From IMG/VR virus record IMGVR_UViG_3300030339_000012, positions 1 through 64,000 of that record: a stretch of DNA of 64,000 bases, one strand, 5' to 3'. This document shows, one piece after another, positions 1-7,873 of the stretch. The DNA comes from a virus. The notes under the pieces are model-generated. The model was given only the letters and a program-made list of their open reading frames with translations. It was not told the origin of the DNA and made no database searches. A program made the position numbers and the translations under genes. Position 1 is the first letter of the stretch. Each line of letters starts with the position of its first letter.

Positions 1-18
1 AAATAAAAATACACAATT

Positions 19-195
19 ATGATAAAAGCAATTTTCATAGGATATGATATTGGAATTAAAATGAATGAATTAAACAATGAATTAAAAAATTGTAAAAATA
101 TAATTGATAAAATAACAAATAATGACGGTTCAACAATTTTAATTGTTGATACTGTCACAAGAAAAGAAAAATTAGAAAAATTAAATGAATTATAA
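19..195 (+). CDS. small hypothetical protein, 58 aa
   Basis: A complete short reading frame with ATG at 19 and TAA at 193. It overlaps the next gene's start at 185 by 11 bases, the tight packing seen throughout this window. The protein is lysine- and asparagine-rich with a hydrophobic start (MIKAIFIGYDIGI) and no motif I recognise. The gene could extend upstream of the window only if ATG 19 is not the real start. Confidence 0.5.
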   Translation: MIKAIFIGYDIGIKMNELNNELKNCKNIIDKITNNDGSTILIVDTVTRKEKLEKLNEL

Positions 196-547
196 TATTA
201 AAAAGGAACTTCTGATAATAGTATATAAAATAAATGTATCAGGATTAACAAGACAGAATACAGAAGAAATGATGCAAAATTGTATTGAATCTGGAAATTT
301 ATCATCTGATGAAGAATTAAAAGAAAATTATACTATACGTGAGCTATATTTACCTATACATATAGGAGATAGCAACATTGAAGTTATTTATCCAATAGCA
401 GGAAATTCATTACCATTAGAATCATATAATACAATAAAGGAAATAAATAAATTATTAAAAGAAGATAATTTTAATGACATTAAGCCATGTTGGAATAGAT
501 TATTAAGAGAGTTAAAATTACGAATATTAGAGGATAAAGATGAATAA
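185..547 (+). CDS. hypothetical protein, 120 aa
   Basis: An acidic and lysine-rich protein with no recognised domain. Its stop overlaps the start of the downstream DNA methylase by 8 bases, so translation of the two is probably coupled. It may be an accessory gene of the methylase/thymidylate synthase group, but nothing in the sequence shows a function. Confidence 0.7.
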   Translation: MNYNIKKELLIIVYKINVSGLTRQNTEEMMQNCIESGNLSSDEELKENYTIRELYLPIHIGDSNIEVIYPIAGNSLPLESYNTIKEINKLLKEDNFNDIKPCWNRLLRELKLRILEDKDE

Positions 548-1376
548 ACAAATAATAAAATGGAGTGGATCCAAAAGGTCACAATCAGATAGTATTTGTA
601 ACAAAATTCCAAACAAATCATTTGAAACATATTATGAACCATTTTGCGGTTCATCATCTGTTTTAATTGAATTGTTAAATAGAGATGACAAATCTAAATT
701 TAATAAATTTCAATGTTCTGATTTAAACTCTGATTTAATTAATCTATGGAACATCATAAAAGATAATCCAATAGAATTAATGAAAGGATATACCGAATTA
801 TGGACAGAGTTCAATTCATCTGATATTAAACATAGAAAAGAATTTTTTAAATTAATAAGAAGCAGATACAATTTAAATCATAATCCTATTGATTTCATGT
901 TCATAATGAGAACAACTACTAATGGAATGCCAAGGTATAACAACAGTGGAAATTTTAATAATTCTTGTCACTTTTCAAGACCAGGTATAAATCCTAATTC
1001 ATTTTATGATATTATATTAAATGCTTCAGATTTATTGAATGATAATAATGTAGAATTTAATCATTGTTCATTTGATGAATATAATAACACAAATAAAAAT
1101 GATTTTTTTTATTTAGATCCACCTTATAATGCAACAAAAGGTATGTATTTTGGAAATTTTGACACTAATGGATTTTTCAATTGGATAAATAACAATGAAT
1201 TTACCTATATTTTATCGTATAATGGCAAGATTGAAGATGGTACTGATTCAACAATAGAAATTCCTATACATTATAAGAATCATGAATATTTAAAATCAGG
1301 AAATTCATCTTTCAGAAGAGTAACAGGTAGTAGCAATGATTCAATGATTTATGAATCATTATATATGAATTTTTAA
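540..1376 (+). CDS. dam: DNA adenine methyltransferase, D12/Dam class
   Basis: The protein (278 aa) is in the size range of T4 and E. coli Dam. It has the alpha-class N6-adenine methylase layout: an N-terminal KWSGSK in place of the usual KWAGGK, a cofactor-binding EPFCGSSS at about residues 33-40, and the catalytic DPPY at about 193-196. It would methylate adenine using S-adenosylmethionine. The target is likely GATC-like by family, but this is not shown by the sequence. Its probable role is protecting phage DNA or escaping host restriction. A second, different-class methylase lies at 62109-62861 on the opposite strand. Confidence 0.92.
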   Translation: MNKQIIKWSGSKRSQSDSICNKIPNKSFETYYEPFCGSSSVLIELLNRDDKSKFNKFQCSDLNSDLINLWNIIKDNPIELMKGYTELWTEFNSSDIKHRKEFFKLIRSRYNLNHNPIDFMFIMRTTTNGMPRYNNSGNFNNSCHFSRPGINPNSFYDIILNASDLLNDNNVEFNHCSFDEYNNTNKNDFFYLDPPYNATKGMYFGNFDTNGFFNWINNNEFTYILSYNGKIEDGTDSTIEIPIHYKNHEYLKSGNSSFRRVTGSSNDSMIYESLYMNF

Positions 1377-1392
1377 AATAACAAATAATAAA

Positions 1393-2223
1393 ATGAACAA
1401 AGCAGATAAATATTACATAGAAAATTTAAATAGAATCAAAACTGAAGGATGTTTTGATGAAAATCCAAGACCAAGATATAAAGATGGAACTGAGGCATAT
1501 ACAAAATTCATAACTCAAGTGTTTGAGGAATATGATATTTCAAAAGGTGAGTTTCCAATTCCAACACTGAGAAATACAGCGATAAAAACTGGAACAAAAG
1601 AAATATTTTGGATATATCAAAAACAAACAAACTCATTAGATGTAGCACATGATCTTGGAATAACATGGTGGGATGATTGGAATATTGGAGATAATTCAAT
1701 AGGGCAAAGATACGGTGCAACAGTTAAGAAATATGACTTGATGAATAAGCTATTATATGGTTTAGAAACAAATCCTTTTGGACGAAGACACTTAATTGAA
1801 TTATATCAATATTCAGACATGGATGAAACAAAAGGATTAGATCCCTGTGCTCATCTAACAGAATGGTCAGTTAGAAAAATAGATGACATTTTTTATTTGG
1901 ATATGACATTGACACAAAGGTCAAATGACTATATAACAGCAGGGTACATAAATAAAATTCAATATGTTGCACTACAGATGATGGTTGCTGGACATCTTGG
2001 ATATAAAGTTGGTAAATTTTGTCATTTAACACAAAATCTTCATGTATATGATAGACATTTTGATGCATTAGAGGAATTATTACTACGAACTCCATTAGAT
2101 GTTCAACCACAATTAATATTAAAAGAAAATAAGAATTTTTATGATTACACTATTAATGATTTTGAAATTATAGGAATAGAAGGAATAGAGAAAATTAAAT
2201 CTCCGTTGGAGTTGGCTATTTAA
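1393..2223 (+). CDS. thyA: thymidylate synthase, divergent
   Basis: The protein (276 aa) is recognised as a ThyA-family enzyme, which converts dUMP to dTMP using methylene-tetrahydrofolate. The catalytic cysteine is C152 in DPCAHLTEW. The phosphate-binding QRSND lies at about 175-179, and the dUMP-contacting Asn is N187 in YINKIQY. HVYDRH at about 216-221 matches the usual HIY motif. The cysteine motif is unusual: one residue separates Cys and His where most ThyA proteins have them adjacent, and the LGxPFN loop is not canonical. Dihydrofolate reductase is encoded at 51334-51822, as in the T4 td/frd pair, but far away here. A terminator follows directly. Confidence 0.9.
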   Translation: MNKADKYYIENLNRIKTEGCFDENPRPRYKDGTEAYTKFITQVFEEYDISKGEFPIPTLRNTAIKTGTKEIFWIYQKQTNSLDVAHDLGITWWDDWNIGDNSIGQRYGATVKKYDLMNKLLYGLETNPFGRRHLIELYQYSDMDETKGLDPCAHLTEWSVRKIDDIFYLDMTLTQRSNDYITAGYINKIQYVALQMMVAGHLGYKVGKFCHLTQNLHVYDRHFDALEELLLRTPLDVQPQLILKENKNFYDYTINDFEIIGIEGIEKIKSPLELAI

Positions 2224-2254
2224 AAAAAAGTTCAGAGAAATCTGAACTTTTTTT
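2223..2254. terminator. two-way hairpin terminator between convergent genes
   Basis: The stem arms are 2223-2236 and 2241-2254, a perfect 14-bp inverted repeat with A-run and T-run flanks around a GAAA tetraloop. It can end transcription from thyA on the plus strand and from the minus-strand genes that end at 2253. Its apex AGAGAAATCT recurs in the terminator at 4001-4030. Confidence 0.88.
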
Positions 2255-2486
2255 ATATATTAAATTTTTTAGCAGTTAAAGCAGTTAATAAACCTTGTTC
2301 TTTAAGATATTCAATTATTTTTTTTGATGTATCATATTTACTATTATTTGATATTTCAACATCACCATCACCGTATTCTACAGATTGAGTATATACGTTG
2401 TTATCAATAATATTATATATTATACTCACTAATTCATCTATTTGTTTATCGAATTCAAATTCTTCATTAAATCTTTCTATTTTCAT
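2253..2486 (-). CDS. doubly tagged small protein (leader MKIERFNEE, tail AKKFNI)
   Basis: A 77-residue protein, last gene of a three-gene minus-strand operon (3194 to 2253). The core is acidic and helical in appearance. The N-terminus MKIERFNEEF is a variant of the shared leader, and the C-terminus ends LTAKKFNI. The gene stops at a terminator with no gene after it, so its KFNI ending cannot be explained as a start-region sequence for a following gene. No enzymatic motif is visible. Confidence 0.75.
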   Translation of the reverse strand: MKIERFNEEFEFDKQIDELVSIIYNIIDNNVYTQSVEYGDGDVEISNNSKYDTSKKIIEYLKEQGLLTALTAKKFNI

Positions 2487-2806
2487 AAGCTAAATTTATT
2501 TGTGTCTTTTTCTAATTTATATTTTTCTGTATCTCTCACAAAAAGATTAATATCATCATACTCATCTTTTTTAATAAATTTAGACGTTTTATAAAAATTA
2601 CCTTTAATTGAAACAATAAGTTCATGATAATCTCTAAGTGAATCATAATAAAGATCATCAACTTTTAATACATCATATAATTTATATCTATTTCTAAAAA
2701 TATCATTCAATTTAATATATTCGCTAACCTTATAAAGTAATATTATACGCTGTTTTTTAAGATCATTTTCAAATTCTTTATATGTATCAAAATCTAATAC
2801 TTTCAT
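2483..2806 (-). CDS. doubly tagged small protein (leader MKVLDFDTYKE, tail NKFSL)
   Basis: I place the start at 2806 (MKVLDFDTYKEFENDL), directly after the stop of the upstream gene, not at an in-frame ATG 45 bases further upstream that lies inside that gene. This gives 107 residues. The tail is NKFSL, a Ser variant of the usual NKFNL. The stop overlaps the next start by 4 bases. The function is unknown. Confidence 0.72.
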   Translation of the reverse strand: MKVLDFDTYKEFENDLKKQRIILLYKVSEYIKLNDIFRNRYKLYDVLKVDDLYYDSLRDYHELIVSIKGNFYKTSKFIKKDEYDDINLFVRDTEKYKLEKDTNKFSL

Positions 2807-2807
2807 A

Positions 2808-3194
2808 TTAAATATTAAATTTATTTGAATTTCTAATATGTTCCAAATCACCTAATACAACAGGATCATATTTCATATTTACAACATATTCTATAGCATT
2901 TTTAAAAAATTCTTCTTTAAATTTTTTAATAAAAGGTTCAGGATTTTCCATATAGTAAATATCTCTTGTTTTATTACCCTCAAATACTACTGAATAATCA
3001 TTTGATTCCTTACCTTCCACTTTAAATTTAATAACATATATAGGATAATTATATCTACTAACAGAAATGTCAGACCAATTTTCATTTAGAACTTCATCTA
3101 CATTTTCATTCCAATATATAACTGATGATTTTCTCTGAAAACTTTCATTTACATTAAAATTATCATTTATAAAATCTAAATATTTGTTTATCAT
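2808..3194 (-). CDS. doubly tagged small protein (leader MINKYLDFI..NVNE, tail NKFNI)
   Basis: First gene of the minus-strand group, 128 residues. The leader runs to about residue 17 and contains VNE, which fits the hydrophobic-x-Glu pattern cleaved by the T4 prohead protease. The protein ends RNSNKFNI. It is transcribed divergently from 3247 out of a 20-bp inverted repeat that gives the two genes almost identical 5' leaders. Confidence 0.75.
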   Translation of the reverse strand: MINKYLDFINDNFNVNESFQRKSSVIYWNENVDEVLNENWSDISVSRYNYPIYVIKFKVEGKESNDYSVVFEGNKTRDIYYMENPEPFIKKFKEEFFKNAIEYVVNMKYDPVVLGDLEHIRNSNKFNI

Positions 3195-3195
3195 A

Positions 3196-3245
3196 AAATT
3201 TGAATATCATTTTTTAATATATATAAAAAAATGATATTCAAATTT
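3196..3245. promoter_or_regulatory. symmetrical divergent promoter inside a 20-bp inverted repeat
   Basis: Arms 3196-3215 and 3226-3245 are perfect reverse complements, with a loop of alternating A and T at 3216-3225. The loop holds the recurrent AATATATA box. Each arm ends next to a start codon (3194 on minus, 3247 on plus), so both transcripts would carry the same untranslated leader. It reads as a two-way promoter, though the same symmetry also allows a hairpin. Confidence 0.6.
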
Positions 3246-3246
3246 A

Positions 3247-4002
3247 ATGGAAAAGAATAAAGAAGAAGAAGAATTCAAAATTCCTATTATAAAATCATCA
3301 AATGATTTAAATAAAATATTTGATGCAATATACGAACAAGGCTTTGGATATGTACAAAATCAAGATAATTTTCATAAGAGCAAAATTGAAAAAATCATTC
3401 AAAAATATAATGTATTAAAAATAGATGTACCTAGTAGTTTTTATGCAGAATCATATAAAATAAAAAATTATGCAGAAGCAGAGAAAGAAATAAGTGCTCA
3501 TTTTTCTAAATTTAATCCTGATGATAAAATTAATGAATTTATAAAAAATAAATTCTCAATAAAATATGACGATAGATGTAAGCCACCTGAAGATAGAGGT
3601 GATAATTTAAGTACTGTAGTTGAATGGTTTAAATTTAAGACTAAATATAATCTCATAGATAAAGATTATAAATTAGGAGATAAATATTACATAAATGTTG
3701 ATATTTATAATTTAGATAAAAAATCATTGAAAATACATTTTGGAGATAATAACGATTTTAAATCATTATACAAATTAATATTCAATAAAGAATGTGCAGA
3801 GATCACTAACAAATTAGGAGAATGGCAGAATCTTGGTGAAATAGAACTAAAATTTTTTCAAAATGGAACAGCTAGTATTAAAGGAAATTTGACTAAAATA
3901 AAAGAATATTACTATAAAGATTTAATGAGTTCAGTTTTTTATAATAGTATTTATATCATATATTATAACAACAAAATTGAAAGAGTAAATCCAAAAAAAT
4001 AA
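3247..4002 (+). CDS. hypothetical protein, possible DUF4942-like C-terminus
   Basis: The protein has 251 residues. The C-terminal part, with a Gly-Glu-Ile-Glu-Leu strand followed by FFQNGTASIKG, loosely resembles the end of DUF4942 proteins found in Bacteroidota mobile elements. I base this on memory of the motif and hold it weakly. There is no leader or KFNI tail, unlike the genes on either side. It is monocistronic between the divergent promoter at 3196-3245 and a terminator at 4001-4030. Confidence 0.7.
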   Translation: MEKNKEEEEFKIPIIKSSNDLNKIFDAIYEQGFGYVQNQDNFHKSKIEKIIQKYNVLKIDVPSSFYAESYKIKNYAEAEKEISAHFSKFNPDDKINEFIKNKFSIKYDDRCKPPEDRGDNLSTVVEWFKFKTKYNLIDKDYKLGDKYYINVDIYNLDKKSLKIHFGDNNDFKSLYKLIFNKECAEITNKLGEWQNLGEIELKFFQNGTASIKGNLTKIKEYYYKDLMSSVFYNSIYIIYYNNKIERVNPKK

Positions 4003-4030
4003 AAAAATGTAGAGAAATCTACATTTTTTT
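4001..4030. terminator. two-way hairpin terminator
   Basis: Arms 4001-4013 and 4018-4030 are perfectly complementary around a GAAA tetraloop, with A- and T-runs outside. It sits between the convergent ends of 3247-4002 and 4019-5149 and overlaps both. Confidence 0.88.
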
Positions 4031-5149
4031 ATTTTTATAATATATTTTAATATCAAGTTCTATTTTTATTAATAAATCATTTAAATTCTTGATAATATCT
4101 TTATGTTTTTCTGATGCAGAAATTACATCAAATTTAAGAATTTTTTTATAAATTAGTATATCATTCTTATAATCTTCATAACGTAATCTATTATCATTTT
4201 TTACACCTAACTTAAATATTTTTTCTTCTATACTATTGGATAAATTAGTAATTTCTTTACTTTTAAATTTTATATACTTATCACTATTATTATAATCAAT
4301 TAATAATTTTGATATAATATTATATGTACTTGTCAATAATGAAACACTCATAACATAATTTCCATAGTATGTCATTGAATTATTAAAATCATCATCATTC
4401 AAACATTTTAAACTTAATTTTAAATTAAATTTCATATTACTGGTATAATATTCAAAATCTGTTTTTACAATTGAAATATATCTATTACCAACTTTAACAT
4501 ATTCTAATATTTTTCTATTATTTTCACATACCAAATTTAATTTATTGAGTTCTGATATTCTATTATCAAAATTTCTATAATCAGAAATTATATTATTAAT
4601 CTTTACTATTTTATTTAAGAATTTAGTTAATTTATTATCTAATACTTTCTGCTCATTAATAAGTCTGTTCATCCTAACTTTATTATAATCATTATCATTA
4701 TCTACATAAATTTCAGTGATAAATTTATTTAATTCTTCCTTAATATATTCTTCACAATAAGGATAATTATACTGTATATAATTTAGAATATCTGATTTAC
4801 TTTTTGATATTGATATAATTGAATTATCAATACTATTAACAATTTTCTTATATTCAATTAATGATTTATAAAGATTTTGTAATTTTATATAATAATTAGT
4901 TGTCACTATATCATTAGTTATATAATCAAATACAGATTCATCATAACTATTTAGAAATTCACAAGGCAAATCAAAATATGAAAACTTTAGTTCTTTGATA
5001 TTATTATTCAATGAGATTATATTATTTTTCAGAGTTTTAAAATTTCTAATCTGAATATATTTTAAATATATACAATTAAATAAAACATATAATATAAATA
5101 TCATAATTAGTAACAATGCAATAACTGATATTAAGATCAAAATTTTCAT
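4019..5149 (-). CDS. membrane-anchored coiled-coil protein
   Basis: The protein has 376 residues. One hydrophobic segment spans about residues 3-29 (MKILILISVIALLLIMIFIL and onward). It is followed by a long Lys/Asn/Ile-rich helical region with a heptad-like pattern and no Cys-rich or catalytic motif. It is probably an inner-membrane protein with one N-terminal anchor and a cytoplasmic coiled-coil body. No family is recognised. It is transcribed divergently from 5217. Confidence 0.7.
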   Translation of the reverse strand: MKILILISVIALLLIMIFILYVLFNCIYLKYIQIRNFKTLKNNIISLNNNIKELKFSYFDLPCEFLNSYDESVFDYITNDIVTTNYYIKLQNLYKSLIEYKKIVNSIDNSIISISKSKSDILNYIQYNYPYCEEYIKEELNKFITEIYVDNDNDYNKVRMNRLINEQKVLDNKLTKFLNKIVKINNIISDYRNFDNRISELNKLNLVCENNRKILEYVKVGNRYISIVKTDFEYYTSNMKFNLKLSLKCLNDDDFNNSMTYYGNYVMSVSLLTSTYNIISKLLIDYNNSDKYIKFKSKEITNLSNSIEEKIFKLGVKNDNRLRYEDYKNDILIYKKILKFDVISASEKHKDIIKNLNDLLIKIELDIKIYYKNKKM

Positions 5150-5188
5150 AAGTATTATAATATTAAAAAGGTTTTAAGTTTTTATTTA

Positions 5189-5200
5189 TTTATATATAAA
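5189..5200 (+). promoter_or_regulatory. candidate late-type promoter box
   Basis: TTTATATATAAA lies 17 to 28 bases before the start codon at 5217. It is one instance of an AT box that recurs at similar distances before 8582, 26992, 29962, 49192, 52004, 53304, 55770, 58758, 60876 and 61177. It resembles the single-box architecture of T4 late promoters, but that assignment is inferred. Confidence 0.4.
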
Positions 5201-5216
5201 GAAAAAACAGTCTATT

Positions 5217-5579
5217 ATGATTGATACAAGAAATGAAGATTTAGTAAAAAAATATTTTGATTTGGTTCAAGAAGAAATCAAAAGATTAATATCTCAAGAT
5301 AAAGAGATAAAGAAAAGTGAAATACAAACATTCAATGATGAAATATTCAATCAATCTGATGAGATAAAAAGTGAAATAAGTAATTATATCAATCAAGCAA
5401 CAATGAATGATTTAGAGATTAGTAAAATAGCTAAAACTCTTTATGATAAGTTTAAAGTACAGACTAAGAATAATGTTTTCAATCAAACTGATACACAGAA
5501 TGTACCTAATACCTTAATGGGTGAGAATAAGCACATAAAAACATTTGAAAAATTTAATTATGATAACAAAAATAGATAA
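5217..5579 (+). CDS. hypothetical helical protein with leader-like segment near its C-terminus
   Basis: The protein has 120 residues, charged and helical. The body has no recognised domain. Near the end, residues about 105-116 read KHIKTFEKFN, which looks like the shared leader and KFN tail run together. It then reads through to a stop 20 bases inside the next gene. This looks like a damaged gene junction (see findings). It heads a plus-strand operon running to 8499. Confidence 0.7.
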   Translation: MIDTRNEDLVKKYFDLVQEEIKRLISQDKEIKKSEIQTFNDEIFNQSDEIKSEISNYINQATMNDLEISKIAKTLYDKFKVQTKNNVFNQTDTQNVPNTLMGENKHIKTFEKFNYDNKNR

Positions 5580-5931
5580 TTATATATTAAATGAAGAGAA
5601 TAAAAATAATGAAAATTTAAAGTTAAAAATGACATTAGATGTATTTGATTTAGTTAAATTTATAGGTGGTAGTGACGATATAAACATAAACATTCCTTAT
5701 CGTAAGCATCATAATATAACTAAAATATATATAAAAAAATTTGAAGGTTTTGAACAAGATTTATTTGTAGAACTTACTACTATATTAGATAATTATACCT
5801 TTGATGTAGGATTTCTTAGTAATTTAAACATTAAAGAAATGACTAAAGTTTATAATTATTTAAAAAATAAATATCCTGATGAATACAATCAAATCATAGT
5901 CAAAAAAGAATCAGAAAAATTCAACATATGA
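5560..5931 (+). CDS. doubly tagged protein (leader MITKIDNYILNEE, tail SEKFNI)
   Basis: I choose ATG 5560 over a TTG 15 bases upstream because it restores a leader of the MIxxxxxYxLNE type shared with 6532 and 58758. The result is 123 residues. LNE fits the T4 prohead protease pattern Leu/Ile-x-Glu. The end EKFNI overlaps the next ATG (ATATGA arrangement). The core is unrecognised. Confidence 0.75.
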   Translation: MITKIDNYILNEENKNNENLKLKMTLDVFDLVKFIGGSDDININIPYRKHHNITKIYIKKFEGFEQDLFVELTTILDNYTFDVGFLSNLNIKEMTKVYNYLKNKYPDEYNQIIVKKESEKFNI

Positions 5932-6236
5932 AATATCTTAAAAAATTTGAAAGTAATTATGATATTATAAATGTAAAGAAATATGTCTTATGGAAAATGA
6001 AACATTTTATTTTTATATTAGAAGTTACTAAAATTTATGATAATTTAGTCCATATGAGAAGATTATATAAATATAGCGATGAATATGATAATATATCACC
6101 AACTGATATAATGGAATTTGATTTTTCATATGAAGACATATCAAAGAAAGTTATATACAGTTCAGATAATCTTAATGACTGTTTAGATTTAAATTTATTA
6201 GCGGCATCATTTATAACAGATAAATACAACATATGA
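5928..6236 (+). CDS. doubly tagged small protein, possible SH3-like fold (MKYLKKFE...TDKYNI)
   Basis: The protein has 102 residues. It has a canonical leader MKYLKKFESN and a Tyr variant of the tail (DKYNI). The middle (KKYVLWKM, a strand-rich stretch, then IEVTK-like) resembles the DYVL..II.V pattern of 6233 and 7553, suggesting a small barrel family. Start and stop codons overlap both neighbours by 4 bases. Confidence 0.75.
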   Translation: MKYLKKFESNYDIINVKKYVLWKMKHFIFILEVTKIYDNLVHMRRLYKYSDEYDNISPTDIMEFDFSYEDISKKVIYSSDNLNDCLDLNLLAASFITDKYNI

Positions 6237-6529
6237 TAACAAATTTTAAAATATTTGAAGAAGTTAAAGAAAGATCATCTAATGATAGATCAACTATACA
6301 AGATAATGATTATGTTATATTAGATCATCATTATTTTCATTATAAACTTCACGGAGATATTATAATAGGTAAAATTATTTCAAAAAATAAAAATACTTAT
6401 TTATCTAAATTTATAAAATTTGATGATGAATCATATAATGGTTACTATTCTGTAGACAAAATTTTATATTGGTCAGAAAGCAAAGAAGATATATTGGCGT
6501 ATTTATCAGCAAAAAAATTTAACATATAA
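6233..6529 (+). CDS. doubly tagged small protein, possible SH3-like fold (MITNFKIFEE...AKKFNI)
   Basis: The protein has 98 residues. After the leader and a charged linker comes NDYVILDHHYF, then IIIGKIIS and IKFDD strands, comparable to 7553 (GDYVLVDLPLI) and 5928. Small chromodomain- or SH3-like barrels have this rhythm, but no specific family is recognised. Confidence 0.72.
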   Translation: MITNFKIFEEVKERSSNDRSTIQDNDYVILDHHYFHYKLHGDIIIGKIISKNKNTYLSKFIKFDDESYNGYYSVDKILYWSESKEDILAYLSAKKFNI

Positions 6530-6531
6530 TA

Positions 6532-7230
6532 ATGATTACAAATTTTAATAAATATTCACTAAATGAAACATATGAATTATCTGGTAAGCACTCATTTTTA
6601 ACATACTTACAGATTGTATCAAATCATGATTATCATTTCATTTCAAATGACACATATAGAAAATTATATAAATACCATGTATTTTTTTCAACTGAAACAA
6701 TAACAGGAATAGAAGATTATGTAGATATATTCAAATATAAACACTCTTTATCTTCAGCATATGAAATATTATTACAAATAAAGGATAATAAATTAGCTTT
6801 CTTTTTTGGAATAAAAGAAAATTCTACATTGAGATATGGATTCTTAGATTTAGATACTCAAAGGAGTTATGTTGTTGGTGAATTTATGTTTACTAAAGAT
6901 TTTTTTGTTTCAATATCTAAATATAAATCAATGCAGTTTGTTAATAAGGTAATTCAAAATACAGATGCTAAAAAATTACCCATATTATCAAAGATAAAAC
7001 AAGATTGTGAGAATTTTTATAAAGGAAAAAAGAAAACAAAAGTGGAAATATCAGACAATAAAGTAATTATTTATATCACAAGAGATCAATTCACAGATGA
7101 TGATATAAATATGAATCGTCCATTTAGATCATTAGATAATTGGGCATCTAAAAAAATGTGGAGAAACAAAGTTGAATGCAGTGTTGATGATGAAGGGGAT
7201 CCAATAAAATTTATACTAATTGTAAAATGA
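6532..7230 (+). CDS. leader-bearing protein without the C-terminal tail
   Basis: The protein has 232 residues. The leader MITNFNKYSLNETY is intact, with LNE at 10-12, but the protein ends KFILIVK with no KFNI. It is one of four leader-only members in the window and larger than most. The core shows alternating strands and helices with no catalytic signature that I recognise. The stop overlaps the next MKYLKKFE start by 4 bases. Confidence 0.75.
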   Translation: MITNFNKYSLNETYELSGKHSFLTYLQIVSNHDYHFISNDTYRKLYKYHVFFSTETITGIEDYVDIFKYKHSLSSAYEILLQIKDNKLAFFFGIKENSTLRYGFLDLDTQRSYVVGEFMFTKDFFVSISKYKSMQFVNKVIQNTDAKKLPILSKIKQDCENFYKGKKKTKVEISDNKVIIYITRDQFTDDDINMNRPFRSLDNWASKKMWRNKVECSVDDEGDPIKFILIVK

Positions 7231-7556
7231 AATACTTAAAGAAATTTGAGTCCAATAATGATTATGGTGAATATTGGTCAGTTATTTATGATCCTATTAT
7301 TATTAGAAAATCTTTGAAAAAAATTGGATGTCCTGATAAAACAATAGATAGTATTATTTATTTTTTCTCTGATTCTGATATTTTTGATAGTGTATTATAT
7401 ATTGTAATGGAAATAAAAAATGATAATGTATATTGGGACGCATCATTAAATGATGGTACATATAAATATTATAAATATAATGGTGATATTAAACTATCAA
7501 AGAAAGAATTAGAAGAAGTAGAAATAGAAAAACACTCAAATAAATTTAATATATGA
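7227..7556 (+). CDS. doubly tagged YW-family paralog (MKYLKKFE...SNKFNI)
   Basis: The protein has 109 residues. It is a divergent member of a six-copy family (7227, 15223, 15549, 15890, 16229, 24078). It shares YW near residue 15, RKSLKKIGCPDKTI aligning with KSLKQI-CPKDRI of 16229, a Trp/Tyr-rich middle, and a Gly-rich strand followed by an acidic helix into the tail. It is closest to 24078, whose tail is preceded by a similar VEIEK/FKLEK stretch. Confidence 0.75.
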   Translation: MKYLKKFESNNDYGEYWSVIYDPIIIRKSLKKIGCPDKTIDSIIYFFSDSDIFDSVLYIVMEIKNDNVYWDASLNDGTYKYYKYNGDIKLSKKELEEVEIEKHSNKFNI

Positions 7557-7873
7557 AATACTTGAAAAAATTTGAATATAATGAATATGAATATGAAATA
7601 GGTGATTATGTTTTAGTCGATTTACCTCTAATAAAAGACTATTATTTTAATTATGCTACAAATGGAATTATTGATGATCATGCTATTATAATTGAGGTAA
7701 ATGATGATAAAGATGATGATCATGAAGATCATTATATTAGAACATATAAATTATTATTTTATAATGATAAAGTACTTGATGAAGTTAGACCAATATTAAT
7801 TACTAGAAAATTAACAAATACAGAAGCAAAAGATTTAATTTTTAAAACTAATTTAAAAAAATTTAACATATGA
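7553..7873 (+). CDS. doubly tagged small acidic protein, possible SH3-like fold (MKYLKKFE...LKKFNI)
   Basis: The protein has 106 residues. GDYVLVDLPLI starts the core, and IIIEVNDDKDDDHEDH forms an acidic His/Asp-rich loop that could bind metal, although that is only suggested by composition. The gene overlaps both neighbours through ATATGA junctions. Confidence 0.75.
   Translation: MKYLKKFEYNEYEYEIGDYVLVDLPLIKDYYFNYATNGIIDDHAIIIEVNDDKDDDHEDHYIRTYKLLFYNDKVLDEVRPILITRKLTNTEAKDLIFKTNLKKFNI

Noticed and set aside
3247-4002. Counting 3247 among the tagged proteins
   Set aside because: It begins with an acidic run (MEKNKEEEEF) and ends in NPKK. It has neither leader nor tail.
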